Source: Atriophallophorus winterbourni (Eukaryota > Platyhelminthes > Trematoda > Plagiorchiida > Microphallidae). From it: a stretch of DNA of 64,000 nucleotides. Shown piece by piece: positions 13,001 to 23,699 of this stretch (its first letter is position 1; each line of letters opens with the position of its first letter). Under the pieces are notes generated by a model. The model saw nothing but the letters and a program-made list of their open reading frames with translations, made no database searches and was not told where the DNA came from. The position numbers and the translations under genes were made by a program. Location of the stretch: the NCBI GenBank assembly GCA_013407085.1, contig JACCGJ010018503.1:1-64000 (forward strand), in the 5' to 3' direction.

Positions 13001-16000
13001 AGGGCAAGGAGGGCGATCGTTGAGTACGCTTCCCGTTGAATAGTATTGCAGCCAACAAGGTATTTATCGTAATGAAATAACCAAGCATCTTGAAGCATTG
13101 TGATATATTCTAACGGGACTAAAAATATGGCACTTAATGCTACCAGTTCTAATTAATACTTCTAGGATATTCACTAAGTGACCAGTAAATATCAGCAGAC
13201 TACTAGCACTTAAATTTAGCTGAAAGTTTTCCTGAGTGCGATTCGAAACAGAGATAAAGTTGTTTATAAGGTTCAGCATGCAAACTTTGCTAGAATAAAT
13301 TCGATTTCGGGAATAGCGTTGAAGATTGTTAATGACCACGTTTTTCGGTTCATGCTCCTCATATTTATTCTCTTGTAACGATTTCGGAATATTTTCACTG
13401 TTCCAGTGGGGAAATCAAGATTGGATTGAAACGACATTCTACCTAAAACTTTTTCGAGGTCAACACGGCTAGTTGGAAAGGGAAAAGCGTTGCATGATTT
13501 ATCGTCTTTCTGTGAACTATTTAAATTTTGATGCGAATTAACAATTACACTGAATCTGAGATGACGCATTTATGAGGTCAAACGATTGCTCGAGAGTGCG
13601 ATTCAACTGAGCCATTTGACTGGGATGAATGATGCGAAAAGCAACCTGCACATTGCAAGCTGTTTAAACACGCGAACGAACGATAGCGGAGACGTCTATA
13701 TGGCCCTAAGATGGTACATCGGAAAAGTAAACTGTGTTCTTGCGAAGTGACTCACAATTGGCTATTCCAAACTCTAGGATGAAAAGTAAGCAAGATGGGG
13801 CCATAAATATACGTATGATGCTGGAACGTGAAGAAACTGCCGGATGTTGGTAGTCAATCCATAGACTGACACGTATATGAATGATAGTGAAAGCAATGAT
13901 AAAAACATTGTGGCAGCAGCTTCCAGCCTAAAGATCGATAAGAGCAACTGTGTGCATGAAAGCAAAGCCTGATCTGGGCAAAGCACCGCAGAACCATAAA
14001 CTGCATATGGGTTTAGATACTGTCAGAATAAAGAGAACTCGTTGAAAGACTTCTATTTGAAAAGTGTGTCAAGTAAGGTGGTCAAATCTAGGCAAACTAC
14101 ATGACTGAACTGTGTGTGATTTAAGAAATGCACTTCACAATCTCATGCACATTAACTTCGGCTTTAAACTCCTGGTGGCACACATGCTATTAATAGTTTC
14201 ATCCAATCTTTACAGTATTCTATTGAACTTGTCAGTGTGCCCACGCCAGACTGGTATTTGCCCCATACTTTTAAACACTTCGGTGTTGAGAATTTCTCGG
14301 GTGTCCTTTATTTCATTTCCCACTCAATGCGTTCCTTGGGAAAGCACCGTCAGTAATGGTTTTGTGGGCCTCCGATGATTAAGGGCAATATAACGCCAGT
14401 AATCTAGTAGTCTTAATGTAGTCTTGCCAGTGCAGTGACATAAATAATCGTGCTGATAGCCACAAGCATGCTAAGCTCTGAAATACTCTGAGGTATCTGT
14501 TTACCAATGTTTTAAGCCGTTGGACGATCTCCATTGTCAACCTCTACCATTTAGAACCATACATCTTTACAGACTAGTGCCTTTCCGCTAGTAGCTAGCT
14601 CGGAACACTAGTTATAAACTTATTTCAGTTATTAGACCATTATGCTGGTTCGTTAGAAAGAGATTCTCGTATTCGCAGCAGCTCCCTCTTCGACATAGGC
14701 GACACAAACAGGGTATTGAAGTTGTTAGCGACCTCGAGCTAAGTTCTATCCTAATTGATGCCGGTATCACATTAAACCATAGCGCAACGCTTGTGGACAC
14801 AAGTTTGCTCTTTCCTTACCTCAGTTCTTGGGCATGCGGAATAAGGGAACGGTTGCCTGTGAAGTCTAGTGTTTCTTGGTCGTCTCCAGCCGTCCAAAGG
14901 CCGTTTATTATTTGACTAGTGATATTCTTCATCACCCAATCGATGACAAGCAAACAGAAGAATAGTGACAGTATAGCATCCCTGTTTCACTCCTGTACGC
15001 CATTGGAAACTGTCCATATTGGTTTATTGGTTATTATTTATTAGTTTATTTTAAAAGTATACCCTAGTGCCTCACATTTTTATGTTCACGATTTATACAA
15101 TTCAAACTTAGAAGTCAATTAAGTTGACAAGCATAGGTGAGTTCCATTCGCAACTCTCGGTCTATTAAGTAAAACACTAGAAAAGAACTTTGTAGAAATC
15201 AGTAAATTATGTGGCACTGAGGCAATCTTTTTGGGTGATCTTAATTAAATATTCCACCTTCTATTCAGCCTGGATGCCTCACACTACTAGATCTAAGTGG
15301 ATATATGACAGATGAGGTCCACATTTACTTGCAAGTTAGCCTCCAGCTGAGATGTTGTCAGGTACGCCGGATTTGTCCTTTGCCAATTGTGTTTTGACCT
15401 TGTAGATCTCATCAGATCGTCCATATTAGTTGCTGATTCAAGGCGGTGTAGAGAACCATCAACCTTCGTTTGAGCGCAACCATCTCTGTTTCGTATCCCG
15501 TGAGTGCACACTACAGTGTTTCTTATCATCAGACGTATAAAAATAAGCTACCTCAATCAGTGCTGTAAGGCAAGTTACAATTTTATTGTCTGAAGACGAA
15601 TCACCATATCGACGCTTCGAAAACTTTGTTTATTTTCACGGATAAACATCACTGTGCAGACTAATAGCACAACCATATATCGATTAGAGAGTCAAACATA
15701 TAGGACAAATCAGCATTGAATTCGGTGCTCATTGCGCAGGCAACGCTGGTTGGTGGACCGGAGCAAATAAGTTGAACGTTGGACAAATTCATAATATGGT
15801 AATACAAGATAATCGAAACATAATGATGATATCTTCACACAGACTACGAAGTCACAACCAGGCCTAGTGAATAAATCGAGTGAAATCAGCATGCCGACTT
15901 CCTCCCAAATTTCTGTGCATTTAGTGCGATGAACACGTAAATGGTAATCGTCAATTATGGGGAAATAAATGAATAAACCATGTATTATGGAAAATAAGAA

Positions 16001-19000
16001 ACTTCAAAATCGATAGGTTTTGATCGAGAATGGATAAAGCACAGTAACACTGTGCGGCTAACATCGTGCTAAATTAATTGGCCAACGGTAGTGAGCTGCA
16101 TGCGAATACACGCTGGAGTCTCACTACCATTTCTATTTCCCCCCTCATATCTGTCTAGGCCTGGGCAACCTGACAGTATCTTAGCCCACGTGCAGTCTCT
16201 GACTGTGCAGCACTTTGCCTGGATCAGGCTTGTGCTTTCATGCCATGCCACTGTGACAACAATGGAGTCAAGTGAGATAGTATATTCACTGCCAGCAAAA
16301 TATATATTGTTTACGTTCGCTTAAAATATAAAAATGGATATATATCGTTGTCTACGAGGAATTATAGCATACGGCAGCAGCATCGTATATTAATGAAGAT
16401 GTTGGTAGAGCGATGTTATGGTCAAAACGCCACAAGTTGGTGCACTTATGCAATGAGCACGATATACATTCATGAGGTGTCAAACCGCTTGTCACAGAAG
16501 CTGGTATGGACGAGAAGAAACGGTCAGGTGGCAAGCTAATGATGTAGCGCTTTCGGAACTAACAAAGACAATCTCGTAGAGAACGGAAACTATATATTTG
16601 TCTGAATTAAACTCAGTGGAGAATGCAGAAGACATCAGGGAAATGGCTTGAGTTTCTCTCAAATTCATTGATACCAAAAATCTGTACAGACAGATGAGAA
16701 ATAAAAAACTAGCCCACAATTTAACAAGTTCTGGCAAAACAGTTTTCCCAACAATCTTACTTAAGCTGAGGATTGGGAAACGATATGAATCCATCATCAT
16801 TAGTAGGAAACAGGAGAAAATGCCACAAAATGCCACCCGTGTAATTCTGTTGCAGTGATCAGCTTGTAATAAAGTTATACCATGCTGATTTTAGAAACTA
16901 GTGACAAACTGACCAACTCAAACCTATTCACCTAGATAGATTGTGAGCGGTAAAATCAGAAGATAATTTTTGGTCGTAATTCAAATGTTAAAGAAAACGT
17001 ACCTTGACAGCTTCACTTGCTCCGTTGCTCAAGAATATGTTGTTTGGATCGGAAGCTAAATTGTCCCGCTTTTCAATATATCGAGCAACACTCTCGCGTA
17101 CTGAAGGGACGCCCGTAGACTGACTGTAAACACCTGAATACAAGTGGCAAAAAATAAATCACATAGTATCAATTACGCAAAATGAGGTGACGATATCAAT
17201 ACGTGGTTCGATGACACCGAGTTAGGTTTTTAGTTGCAGGTCAGAATAGAGTTCAAGATCCAAATGGGGAAGAATATCTGCGATTTAGTCCAACGCGGGG
17301 CTGACATGCATTCAAACGGAAAAACCCGCAATATACCAGACACGACCAAACACGAGCTGTCCATTGACGTGCAATAATGAATGAACGAAATTTGCAGTAC
17401 GCATCGTGAACTACATACAGATCTTAAGCCAAAAAAACACCACAAAATCTTGGTTGCTAGACGTAGATAGACATATAAGAAAGACGAGTAGTTCAGTGAG
17501 ACATTAGCGTGTTTTACAATGCATCTTGTTGCCAGCGGCAATATATTTTATATAGTGTTAAGTGGGCAGTCTAGAAGTACTGCGCAATTGCAGCCCCGTG
17601 CGAACATAAAACTAACTTTTGCTAGCATGTGTCCAGTACCCGTGTTGCGTCTTCATCCGTAATCCTTGGCTATAAGTTGTCAGGAGTTCCTATAATTTTG
17701 TATGATCGCTTATGGCAGACCGTGCGCTGTAAGATATTTAGAATGCATCGTAAAAGCTGTGCACCTTCCAGGACACACCTGGGTTTCTAAAGATAAGACA
17801 GACGATAAAGGGGTTTTGCCTCTCTTCGATAATTAGCACCTTCATTCACAAGCTTTTCGACATCTCAAGCACGAATAACGATCAGATCAGTATTAACGAA
17901 TCTGTGTCTAATTCAGACGTACGATTTCAGTCTATCATAGATTGTGCTTTTCAGTGATCAGTCATTTGTGCTGAAATATCATGGAGAACAATTCAATCAA
18001 GAATGCTGCAATTTCCATTCAGGAGCTGGAACAATTTTTGTCAACGAACGCGGGATACCCATAGTCTCCTAAATGCCGATCGATCAATTCCTAACTGGAG
18101 CGATTCTATTATAAAGATGATGGAACCTTTCTCATATGCTTGCATACAGATAGCCTGAAGGCTGACCGAGGAGTTTTAGTGAAAAAAGGAAAATGTATTG
18201 GCAACAGGTACTCTGATTTACCACAAGTTTGTGAAAACAAACTAAAATAATCAGTTGAAAATAACATCGAGCATGGTAGTTTGCTCAAGAATATATTTCA
18301 TAGGCACATCCAGTGATCAAGTAAACATCTATAATTTTAACGTTAATTCAATAGCAGCATCAATTAACATTTATGATGAAGAAATTCAAAGAAAATTGAC
18401 CCTTAAATCGATAAAATCTTCTAAACCAGGCAAATTGAACCCTAAACCTTCCTAACAGTGAGGTGAGGCATTCACGGTGAAATTTCATGCCCTGTTCGTG
18501 GTGGGTTGGCTCAACAAGAAGCTCTATCCTGAGACCAACCCCCAGATATGTCAGTCTATTAGAACAGAGCACGGGATGAACTTTCATGCAATCGCAACAT
18601 TTCATTTGCTCTAAAATCGACTGAGATACTGCTTGCTATTTGTATCCTTTAAGGTCTACTATACAGAAAAATGTCTGCCGCGGAAATATAATCGGTTTTA
18701 CAACAAAGTTTGGATGCGTAGTACAGATACTCATTGCGTTAGATACTGAAGCACCGAAATATTTATCGATAACTCAACAATGTATGATTCTTTTATAGCT
18801 GTGCAAATTTAAACACGCGGAAGCGGTCAACACAATGCTTGCCATTATAATTAGAATCAGAATCTTGAATATCATTACACTGGTAGCGAGTATCCAATGT
18901 TTAACTGCCATATAACCAAGAAACAATACACTTAAAAATAGCTAGGTAAGGGCAAGACCTAAGATAAGATTGGACACAGGAACACTGCGATGAAGGGCCT

Positions 19001-20270
19001 ACACCTTGAATATAACAAGCAATGAATCAAGGTTAATGAGCATGTAAAACGTAATGGGTATGATTATTTTGTAATGAAGTTATAATAGAAAAGGTCCTCA
19101 CATTAAGGAACTCAAACTAAATCTATAGGGGTCAAAAACATCCACATAATATTTGGCTGGAAATCTCACTAGATGTGGCTGCAAAACGAAGTCTGTGACA
19201 CCAGTGAATTTTGCTGTGTCATAAATGTTTCCGATATTATTATATTATATTTTATAAAAAAAATTACAAAATCACATGTAGTTAAACTACAAAAACAAGC
19301 TGCTTTCGGCCATTTGCTTTTGTATATTCCGCTTCCAATTCGGTACAATAAAATTGAAGCAATCGCCAAATTTCTACAATTTAATACATTTATATAATAT
19401 GATGAGAAATATTTGAATATGATTTCAAAACGTTTAATCTAAAAAGCAATGTAGTAGAGATCATGAATATAAGCAAAACAGATGGCTTGTCGAAACCGGT
19501 ATTCAATTGAAGCGCTGGCAAAATGTCTTTCGAACCGTTAATTTCAGTGGTGAAAATCAGTGTTAAGAGAACTTTCTGACATTTATCTTATATTATCATG
19601 TTAACTAATATTTATTTACAATGAAAATCAGTTCGGAAATTTGAATAATACGATTTTCTTTTAGGTACAAACACAAGACCTCGCTAGAACTTTATAGATC
19701 ACAAAGTTTTGATAAGAAGGAAGCAAAATATAAGGAACAAATTTGGCGTTTTTTATTTTCGATGGCTCTCATTAAACAGAGGTACTTTATTAGCAAGTCT
19801 AAAAGTAATAGTCGCAACAAAAATATTTACTCAACAAAAGTATATATCAAACAAATTGCAAATGAGCTCACCAACACTACCACCACAGCTCGCGAGAAAT
19901 CTTTTCACACGACGACTGACATCTTCGGGCATATTTGATGTTTGCAGCAATACAGTGTTAGTAGCTGCACTAATGACCTGACGGATAAAAGTTATCGGCT
20001 TTTGGCCGGCTGCTTGACAATCTCCGATATTACATTTGATAATTTCTTCAAACGGGATAGATGAATCCTGAGGCTCAACTAAACAAGGAAACTTACATTT
20101 TTTGCTTGTTTCTCCAACTCCAATGCACGTTGTACGATTGGACCTCGAACAGCGTATTCTAAACGGACAACATGAGGATTAATATCGGCCACACAAAGTT
20201 TTGTATAATTCCGATAGCATTGTAGTGAACGACGTATGTAAAGGAGATGTTTGATTGGATTTTCCAGCAT
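827..20270 (-). CDS. GPT: Alanine aminotransferase gene, seven coding exons, C-terminus outside window
   Basis: Encodes the PLP-dependent enzyme that interconverts alanine and 2-oxoglutarate with pyruvate and glutamate. Seven exons join in frame: 20270-20097, 20067-19872, 17133-17003, 11602-11486, 10267-9921, 3072-2964 and 1048-827. Every junction is GT-AG and phase-consistent, giving about 432 residues; animal enzymes are about 490-520, so roughly 65-70 C-terminal residues are missing to the left. Recognised blocks in order are YAVRGPIVQRA, NIGDCQAAGQKPITF, VYSQSTG, LSNGASEAV, INPGNPTGQ, LADEVYQ.NVY, SCSKGYMGECG with the PLP lysine, RGGYCE, and AMDCVVNPP. The start ATG precedes a basic, Asp/Glu-poor stretch (KHLLYIRRSLQCYRN) that could be a mitochondrial presequence. 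No frameshift or stop interrupts the exons, so it looks functional. Identity rests on recognised family motifs; no database search was run. Confidence 0.93.
1085..1240 (+). repeat. Diverged partial family A repeat in aminotransferase intron
   Basis: Contains ACCGGTTACTGGCTGTTTGC followed by CGTCATCAGGGGGAGACAGT and a run resembling GGTTCAGT.AGC.TTGAAAC. This matches the 53.6-kb unit (GGTTTCTGGCTGTTTGCCGT, CAGGTGGAGACAGTAAGATC). Confidence 0.7.
1241..2963. other. Aminotransferase intron 6 remainder, no feature seen
   Basis: Only short open frames in both strands without recognisable domains. No repeat family was identified apart from the family A piece at its end next to exon 7. Confidence 0.5.
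2964..3072 (-). CDS. GPT: Alanine aminotransferase coding exon 6
   Basis: 109 nt. The first base completes the Glu codon split from exon 5, giving GECGLRGGYCELVNFD, then DPDVKAQLYKCLSARLCSTV and LGQ. The intact RGGY block follows the PLP lysine as expected. The acceptor is TGTTACAG and the donor CAG|GTAGGT. Confidence 0.95.
4219..4258 (+). ncRNA. Degenerate hammerhead-like motif
   Basis: CTGACGA at 4224-4230, then GGAAACG and CGTTACCC, resemble the motifs at 29677 and 54834. The helix II complement is lost, so it is probably an inactive relic. Confidence 0.35.
7183..7391 (+). repeat. Family B dispersed repeat, copy 1
   Basis: Near-identical over about 200 bp to 16049-16237, including GGCCAACGGTAGTGAGCTGC, ATATCTGTCTAGGCCTGGGC and GATCAGGCTTGTGCTTT. 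It differs by a few substitutions and a short extra pyrimidine run. Open frames on both strands (about 144 and 62 codons) are by-products of the repeat. Class unknown; a short interspersed element is possible. Confidence 0.85.
7970..8115 (+). repeat. Family B dispersed repeat, diverged copy
   Basis: Recognisable by CCGGTAGTGAATTGCATGCG, TATATCTAAGCCCGGACAGT and ATCGCCTGATCAAAGCTGTG in the same order and spacing as copy 1, with many substitutions. Confidence 0.65.
9921..10267 (-). CDS. GPT: Alanine aminotransferase coding exon 5 (catalytic core)
   Basis: 347 nt, phase 0 in, phase 2 out. It carries IGYYLDEAKGWGMDMEELEQ, the INPGNPTGQ loop, LADEVYQHNVY with the Asp and Tyr that contact PLP, and SCSKGYMGE. 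The Schiff-base lysine codon is at 9935-9937 (complement). All catalytic residues expected in this stretch are present. Confidence 0.97.
10268..11485. other. Aminotransferase intron 4, no feature seen
   Basis: About 1.2 kb of AT-rich sequence with no recognised repeat, RNA or coding segment. Confidence 0.5.
11486..11602 (-). CDS. GPT: Alanine aminotransferase coding exon 4
   Basis: 117 nt, phase 0 on both sides. It encodes SLLQLVSTAKDGHERAGIMV then PIPQYPLYSATNAEYNAYQ, the family's P.P.YPLYSA substrate-domain block. The acceptor is ATTTTCAG and the donor CAG|GTAATA. Confidence 0.95.
11931..11965 (-). ncRNA. Possible hammerhead-like relic (3' half)
   Basis: The minus strand reads AGGCGAAACGTTACCC, like the 3' half of the motifs at 29.7 and 54.8 kb. 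The expected CTGANGA is replaced by a diverged run, so this is only a candidate decayed copy. Confidence 0.25.
11965..12075 (-). repeat. Family B repeat, partial inverted copy
   Basis: AAAGCACAAGCCTGATCCAG followed by GCAAAGTGCCGCACAGTCAG is the reverse complement of the right half of family B. Confidence 0.75.
13940..14030 (-). repeat. Family B repeat, partial diverged inverted copy
   Basis: AAAGCCTGATCTGGGCAAAG and GTTTAGATACTGTCAG align with the reverse complement of the right half of family B. Confidence 0.6.
14600..15020 (-). mobile_element. RTE-like non-LTR reverse transcriptase remnant
   Basis: On the minus strand, WRTGVKQGC is followed after a frame change by VIDWVMKNIT. This resembles the GVRQGC and VIDWIM blocks of RTE-clade and related endonuclease-RT proteins. 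The following sequence is rich in frame breaks. Only a few hundred bases of RT core remain, without a readable FADD. Confidence 0.5.
16049..16237 (+). repeat. Family B dispersed repeat, copy 2
   Basis: About 190 bp nearly identical to 7183-7391 and in the same orientation. The junctions with surrounding intron sequence are abrupt at GTGCGGCTAACATCG and GGCTTGTGCTTTCA. High similarity between two intronic copies suggests recent spread. Confidence 0.85.
17003..17133 (-). CDS. GPT: Alanine aminotransferase coding exon 3
   Basis: 131 nt, phase 1 in, phase 0 out. It encodes GVYSQSTGVPSVRESVARYI, EKRDNLASDPNNIF and LSNGASEAVK, the cofactor-binding region around the conserved GASDAI-like loop. The acceptor is TATTCAG and the donor AAG|GTACGT. 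Confidence 0.95.
17134..19871. other. Aminotransferase intron 2, no feature seen
   Basis: About 2.7 kb with only short random open frames and no recognised repeat. Confidence 0.5.
19872..20067 (-). CDS. GPT: Alanine aminotransferase coding exon 2
   Basis: 196 nt, phase 0 in and phase 1 out. It encodes PFEEIIKCNIGDCQAAGQKP, then ITFIRQVISAATN, the PEDVSRRVKRFLASCGGSVG segment and the first base of a Gly codon. This matches the family block around NIGDA..GQ.PITF.RQV and the PEDAK.RA..IL helix. The donor is G|GTGAGC. Confidence 0.93.
20068..20096 (-). other. Ultra-short intron (29 nt, or 23 nt with the upstream AG)
   Basis: Between exons 1 and 2 the minus strand reads GTAAGT, a short pyrimidine-rich run, then CCTCAG. 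Removing 29 nt joins AAN to DSSIPFEEII in frame. An alternative AG six bases earlier removes 23 nt and adds Pro-Gln. Reading through instead meets TAG within six codons, so splicing is required. A further AG, giving 18 nt, would break the frame. Confidence 0.8.
20097..20270 (-). CDS. GPT: Alanine aminotransferase coding exon 1 (58 codons)
   Basis: Starts at the ATG whose complement is 20268-20270 and ends at AAA AAT followed by GTAAGT. Residues about 1-26 are basic and hydrophobic, consistent with an organelle-targeting leader. Residues 29-56 carry the family N-terminal block INPHVVRLEYAVRGPIVQRA. The open frame continues upstream without another ATG, so this ATG is the best start; a 5' untranslated exon cannot be seen. 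Confidence 0.85.
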
Positions 20271-20980
20271 ATGTGAAAATTTTCGTGTTACTAGTGTGAG
20301 CAAAAACACGCGGTTAATTATAATGTAAACCGAAAAATATTTGAAAAAACATGACCTTGAGATATACGATACAATACCAATAGTTCAGTTCAATTCAGTT
20401 TGCACAGGACAGTATGTGGCTCCTGAGTAAATCGAGCATCCAGAATTTCTTTCGGTGAAAAGCTGCAGAAAGCACCCACCACTGCAAAATGTTTTTTTTC
20501 TTTTTTTTCTATTTGAAATCTTCGACGTTCACGACGGCAAGAGATTATCCGGATTGTATTTAGGAAGCACCGCGTTATAACATATGCTGGAGAAAAAAAG
20601 CGGTTTGTCTTTACCACCACGGTAAGAGAAAAGCTGAAGTAGCATCGTGTTTATTAGATAAAAAAACACAAAGAACTCTAGCGCCAATCACTGCCAAAGT
20701 TGGTTCATTTTTCTTTGGAATCTTCGTCGTATGCGATGTTTTCCAGGCCGTCCTTCGGTCCAAGTATTTGTAGCTATGGCTAGAAATAGCGGAAAGGATT
20801 TCTATCCACAAAGCCAGTGAGAGTTTAGCTATATGACATTTGTGCGTACATTTAAAAACTTGAAATTTAAAATGAGGCATTATATAATTTTTTAAATCGG
20901 GATAAAATGCATATATATTTAAAATAAAAAAACATTTTCATGCCAATTCTGTCGACAGGCAACCTGCATATACATGGAAA
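20271..20980. other. Upstream flank of the aminotransferase start
   Basis: Probable 5' untranslated and promoter region. No canonical promoter motif or conserved coding exon could be assigned. The minus-strand open frames at 20390-20880 have no recognisable content. Confidence 0.4.
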
Positions 20981-20984
20981 GGAG

Positions 20985-23130
20985 TCAGGGAAAAGCTCAT
21001 GTCACAAAGCTTCAATGTATGCCCTATAGTTGAATGGTTGATCGATCTGGAGAACATCTTTTGAAAACCCTCTTCGAATAAGCATTTCAGGATTTTGTAG
21101 GTTTCTATTAGATCAAACCGTAGAAGCCAACGCCGAAGTTAGAAGAGACTTAAATAAATCAGATGTTTCTCGTATGGTTTCTTAGACATACCTCCAACCA
21201 TTTTGTTAGACAGACGTTGGTCTAACTCTAGTAGTAATTTGTCTTTTTTGGAAAAAAAGGATTCAGACTTGCACGCAGTATTCTAAATGCGGCCCGACAA
21301 TCTCCGTTTATAAGGGGATAAACACTTCCGGGGTTCTACATGTCAGAACGGATTTAAGCCTAAAGAGTCATATTCTAGCTCTTTGCGCAGCCCATTTGTA
21401 GTCCCCTGTTACGACTATACCTAAATCCGAAACCCTTTAATCCATTGAAAGTCAATCCTATTGCTATTTTTAATTACTGTAATTTTGTCGACTGCTGCAG
21501 ATAACAGATGATATTTATTAATGTTCACAGGAAGATCTCAATCCAGTGGCCGTTTAATGACCTATTCAATATCTCTAAACAAATCACCGTGATAACTGGA
21601 TCTGGTGAATTTGACATAATCAGCAAACATGTAGCAGGGACATTACAACTGTGATGGCACATATCCGATGAAGATCAGGAATGATATTGGGCCTAGTACG
21701 GTACGATGTGGGACCCCATAGGTAGCTTTAGCGAATTCAGAGGTAGTATCGCCTACACGGACCTGGAAGGATCTATCACGAAGTAAACTGGTTTTCCGGT
21801 CGTAAAGCTTATCAGATACCACTTTGTCCACGAGCTTTATCCCTAGGAACCTCTTACTCATCGAGTCGGAGGCCATACTAAAGTCTAAATAAAAGATCTC
21901 TGCCAATCCGCCTTCATCCAGCGTTTTGGAAACTCTATCTAAAAAGCATAGAAGATTCGAGAGACACGACCTTCTTTTAAGAAAGCCATGTTGAACCGTG
22001 CTTAACGATGAATAGTGCACGAGGTGGCTGCACAACCGATCCCCGATAAGTCTCTACAAGGTTTTACACAAAACACTAGTCAAGCTTACCGGTCGGAAAT
22101 TCTTACCTATTTTTGCGCAAACTCCCTCTGAAATGGATATGACAATGGCTTTCTTACAGTCATCTGGCAGGATGCTGTTGAAGAGCGATTCGTTGTATAA
22201 CTCACAGAGACGCTCTGGTAGTACTTTAGATATTTCCTTCACAGTTTTAAGATAAACATCGACAGGCTTGGCGGATTTATTTCCGTCTAGATTCTTTAGG
22301 ACACAAGCGACATCATCCGTGCAAAAAACTACTTCGCTTAAAGAGGCGCCCATTTCCGTACTAACACTTGGGACTGAGTGAATCGAATCACCGCCATCCA
22401 TTCTATGTACGCTTTAAAAAAATCCAGGAAGGCTGCTGCCTTGTTCGGGGTCAAAATTGGCTTTCTCGCCATTGTCTAATATTAGAGTACCCATTTGCTC
22501 ACTTGTCTTACCCTTATACTGAACATAATAGAATACTTCTTAGGGTTCTTTTGAACGGAGTTCGCCAGGTAAGTTTCATAGCTTCGCTTAAGCCTCCATT
22601 GTAGCTATACTAGGTTGTTTCTCAAAGATTTATAGCAAGACAAATTTCTATAGGTTGGTTAGGCTGTATTTCTCCCCAAGTGTCTGTCGCGCATAATAAT
22701 GTTGTGTCGCACAGCAGGAGTCCACAAAGATGGCTTGTTCTTTAGAATTACAAGTCAGAAAAAGACAGCAAAGGTCTTGAAGACTTACAACATTGTGTTT
22801 AATAACTGTCCATTTAGTCTCAAAGTCATTGATTTAATCGTGAATCGAAAAGTCGTACGACATTCCAATCAACTCGATTTATATTACGCCGGTATTGACT
22901 GGTGGCTTATGAAAACAGAGAACCGCCTGGAATATTATGATGACATGGCCACTTTTCTAAAGGCCAGTCGTAAGAGAAGTTTTGGTCATATTTAGGACCT
23001 TTAGACAAAAGTAGATTCAATGAAGTTGGTGAGTTTCCATCTCTGTACCTAGTTTTCTCACTTACAGTATGATGAAGCGCACTGGAGTGCAGCCAATCGG
23101 TATAAGAAGCTAAGAGATTGTACATACCGC
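20985..23130 (-). mobile_element. CR1-like non-LTR retrotransposon, decayed
   Basis: Two adjacent minus-strand frames (22401-22054, 22035-21643) encode RT fingers and palm blocks: LDGNKSAKPVDVYLKT, LYNESLFNSILPDDCKKAIV, FRPVSLTSVLCK, HGFLKRRSC, EIFYLDFSMASDSM, and VPHRTVLGPISFLIF. The catalytic block reads FADY (21616-21627) instead of FADD. The C-terminal third to about 21.0 kb has many stops. Upstream of 22.4 kb is a degraded linker. Its RT differs from the other CR1-like copies here, so it is a separate family. Confidence 0.8.
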
Positions 23131-23699
23131 AAGGTAGTTTGAGCGGTGGGTCTAATAAGCTGAGAAAGAAATGTTGGAGCTTCTAAAACCTTAGAAAAAT
23201 TCACATTTGCATTTAACTTGAACAAGAAATTACTTTTTGTGGCATTTGGATAGGTAGGGTGTCAAATCGGCTCACTGCTACTAACCATATCCTCCGTAGC
23301 AGGGTCAATTGAAACCGCGTGAGTACGGACTTCCGATACTAGGATCTGTTTAAATATTATGTCCGTCATTGTATCATGAATTTGTTTGATAAATTGGGCT
23401 CATGTATTTCGCTTTAGTTTTGGGCGTCAAATAGGGTGTCATTTTTGTTTTATAGAGAAAATTCGGACGACCGTTTAGTTAACTCAATTCTTTCTATTGT
23501 TATATGTCAGGTATCTATTGAATTTGCTTTGAAATAAAATCAATGATTCTTGAGTATTTTCGCTCCATTTTCTGCTGTTACGCTCTTATGAAATTGAGGT
23601 TGCATGGTTATTTTTGATGTAACCGTTGTCAAATACAGTTTCATAATATATCCGAATCTTTGTTCTGAATTTGTTGAATTGAGAAACGGCTGATCTACG
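23131..23699. other. Spacer, probably decayed Gypsy 3' sequence
   Basis: Lies just downstream (minus strand) of the integrase remnant. The C-terminal integrase and 3' LTR would be expected here, but neither could be recognised. Confidence 0.35.

Larger units (their letters stand above)
11603..17002. other. Aminotransferase intron 3 (about 5.4 kb)
   Basis: Contains family B copies (11965-12075, 13940-14030, 16049-16237), an RTE-like RT remnant (14600-15020) and a possible hammerhead relic (11931-11965). Minus-strand open frames at 13064-13569 and 16492-16836 show no recognisable domains. Confidence 0.55.

Noticed and set aside
16492..16836. Minus-strand open frame of 114 codons with hydrophobic N-terminus
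   Set aside because: Lies within an intron, with no family resemblance; hydrophobicity is expected from AT-rich sequence.
22699..22995. Plus-strand 98-codon open frame
   Set aside because: Antisense to the upstream part of a minus-strand CR1-like element; no domain.
23131..23699. Search for a Gypsy 3' LTR downstream of the integrase
   Set aside because: No TG...CA-bounded repeat or matching 5' LTR could be found in the window.
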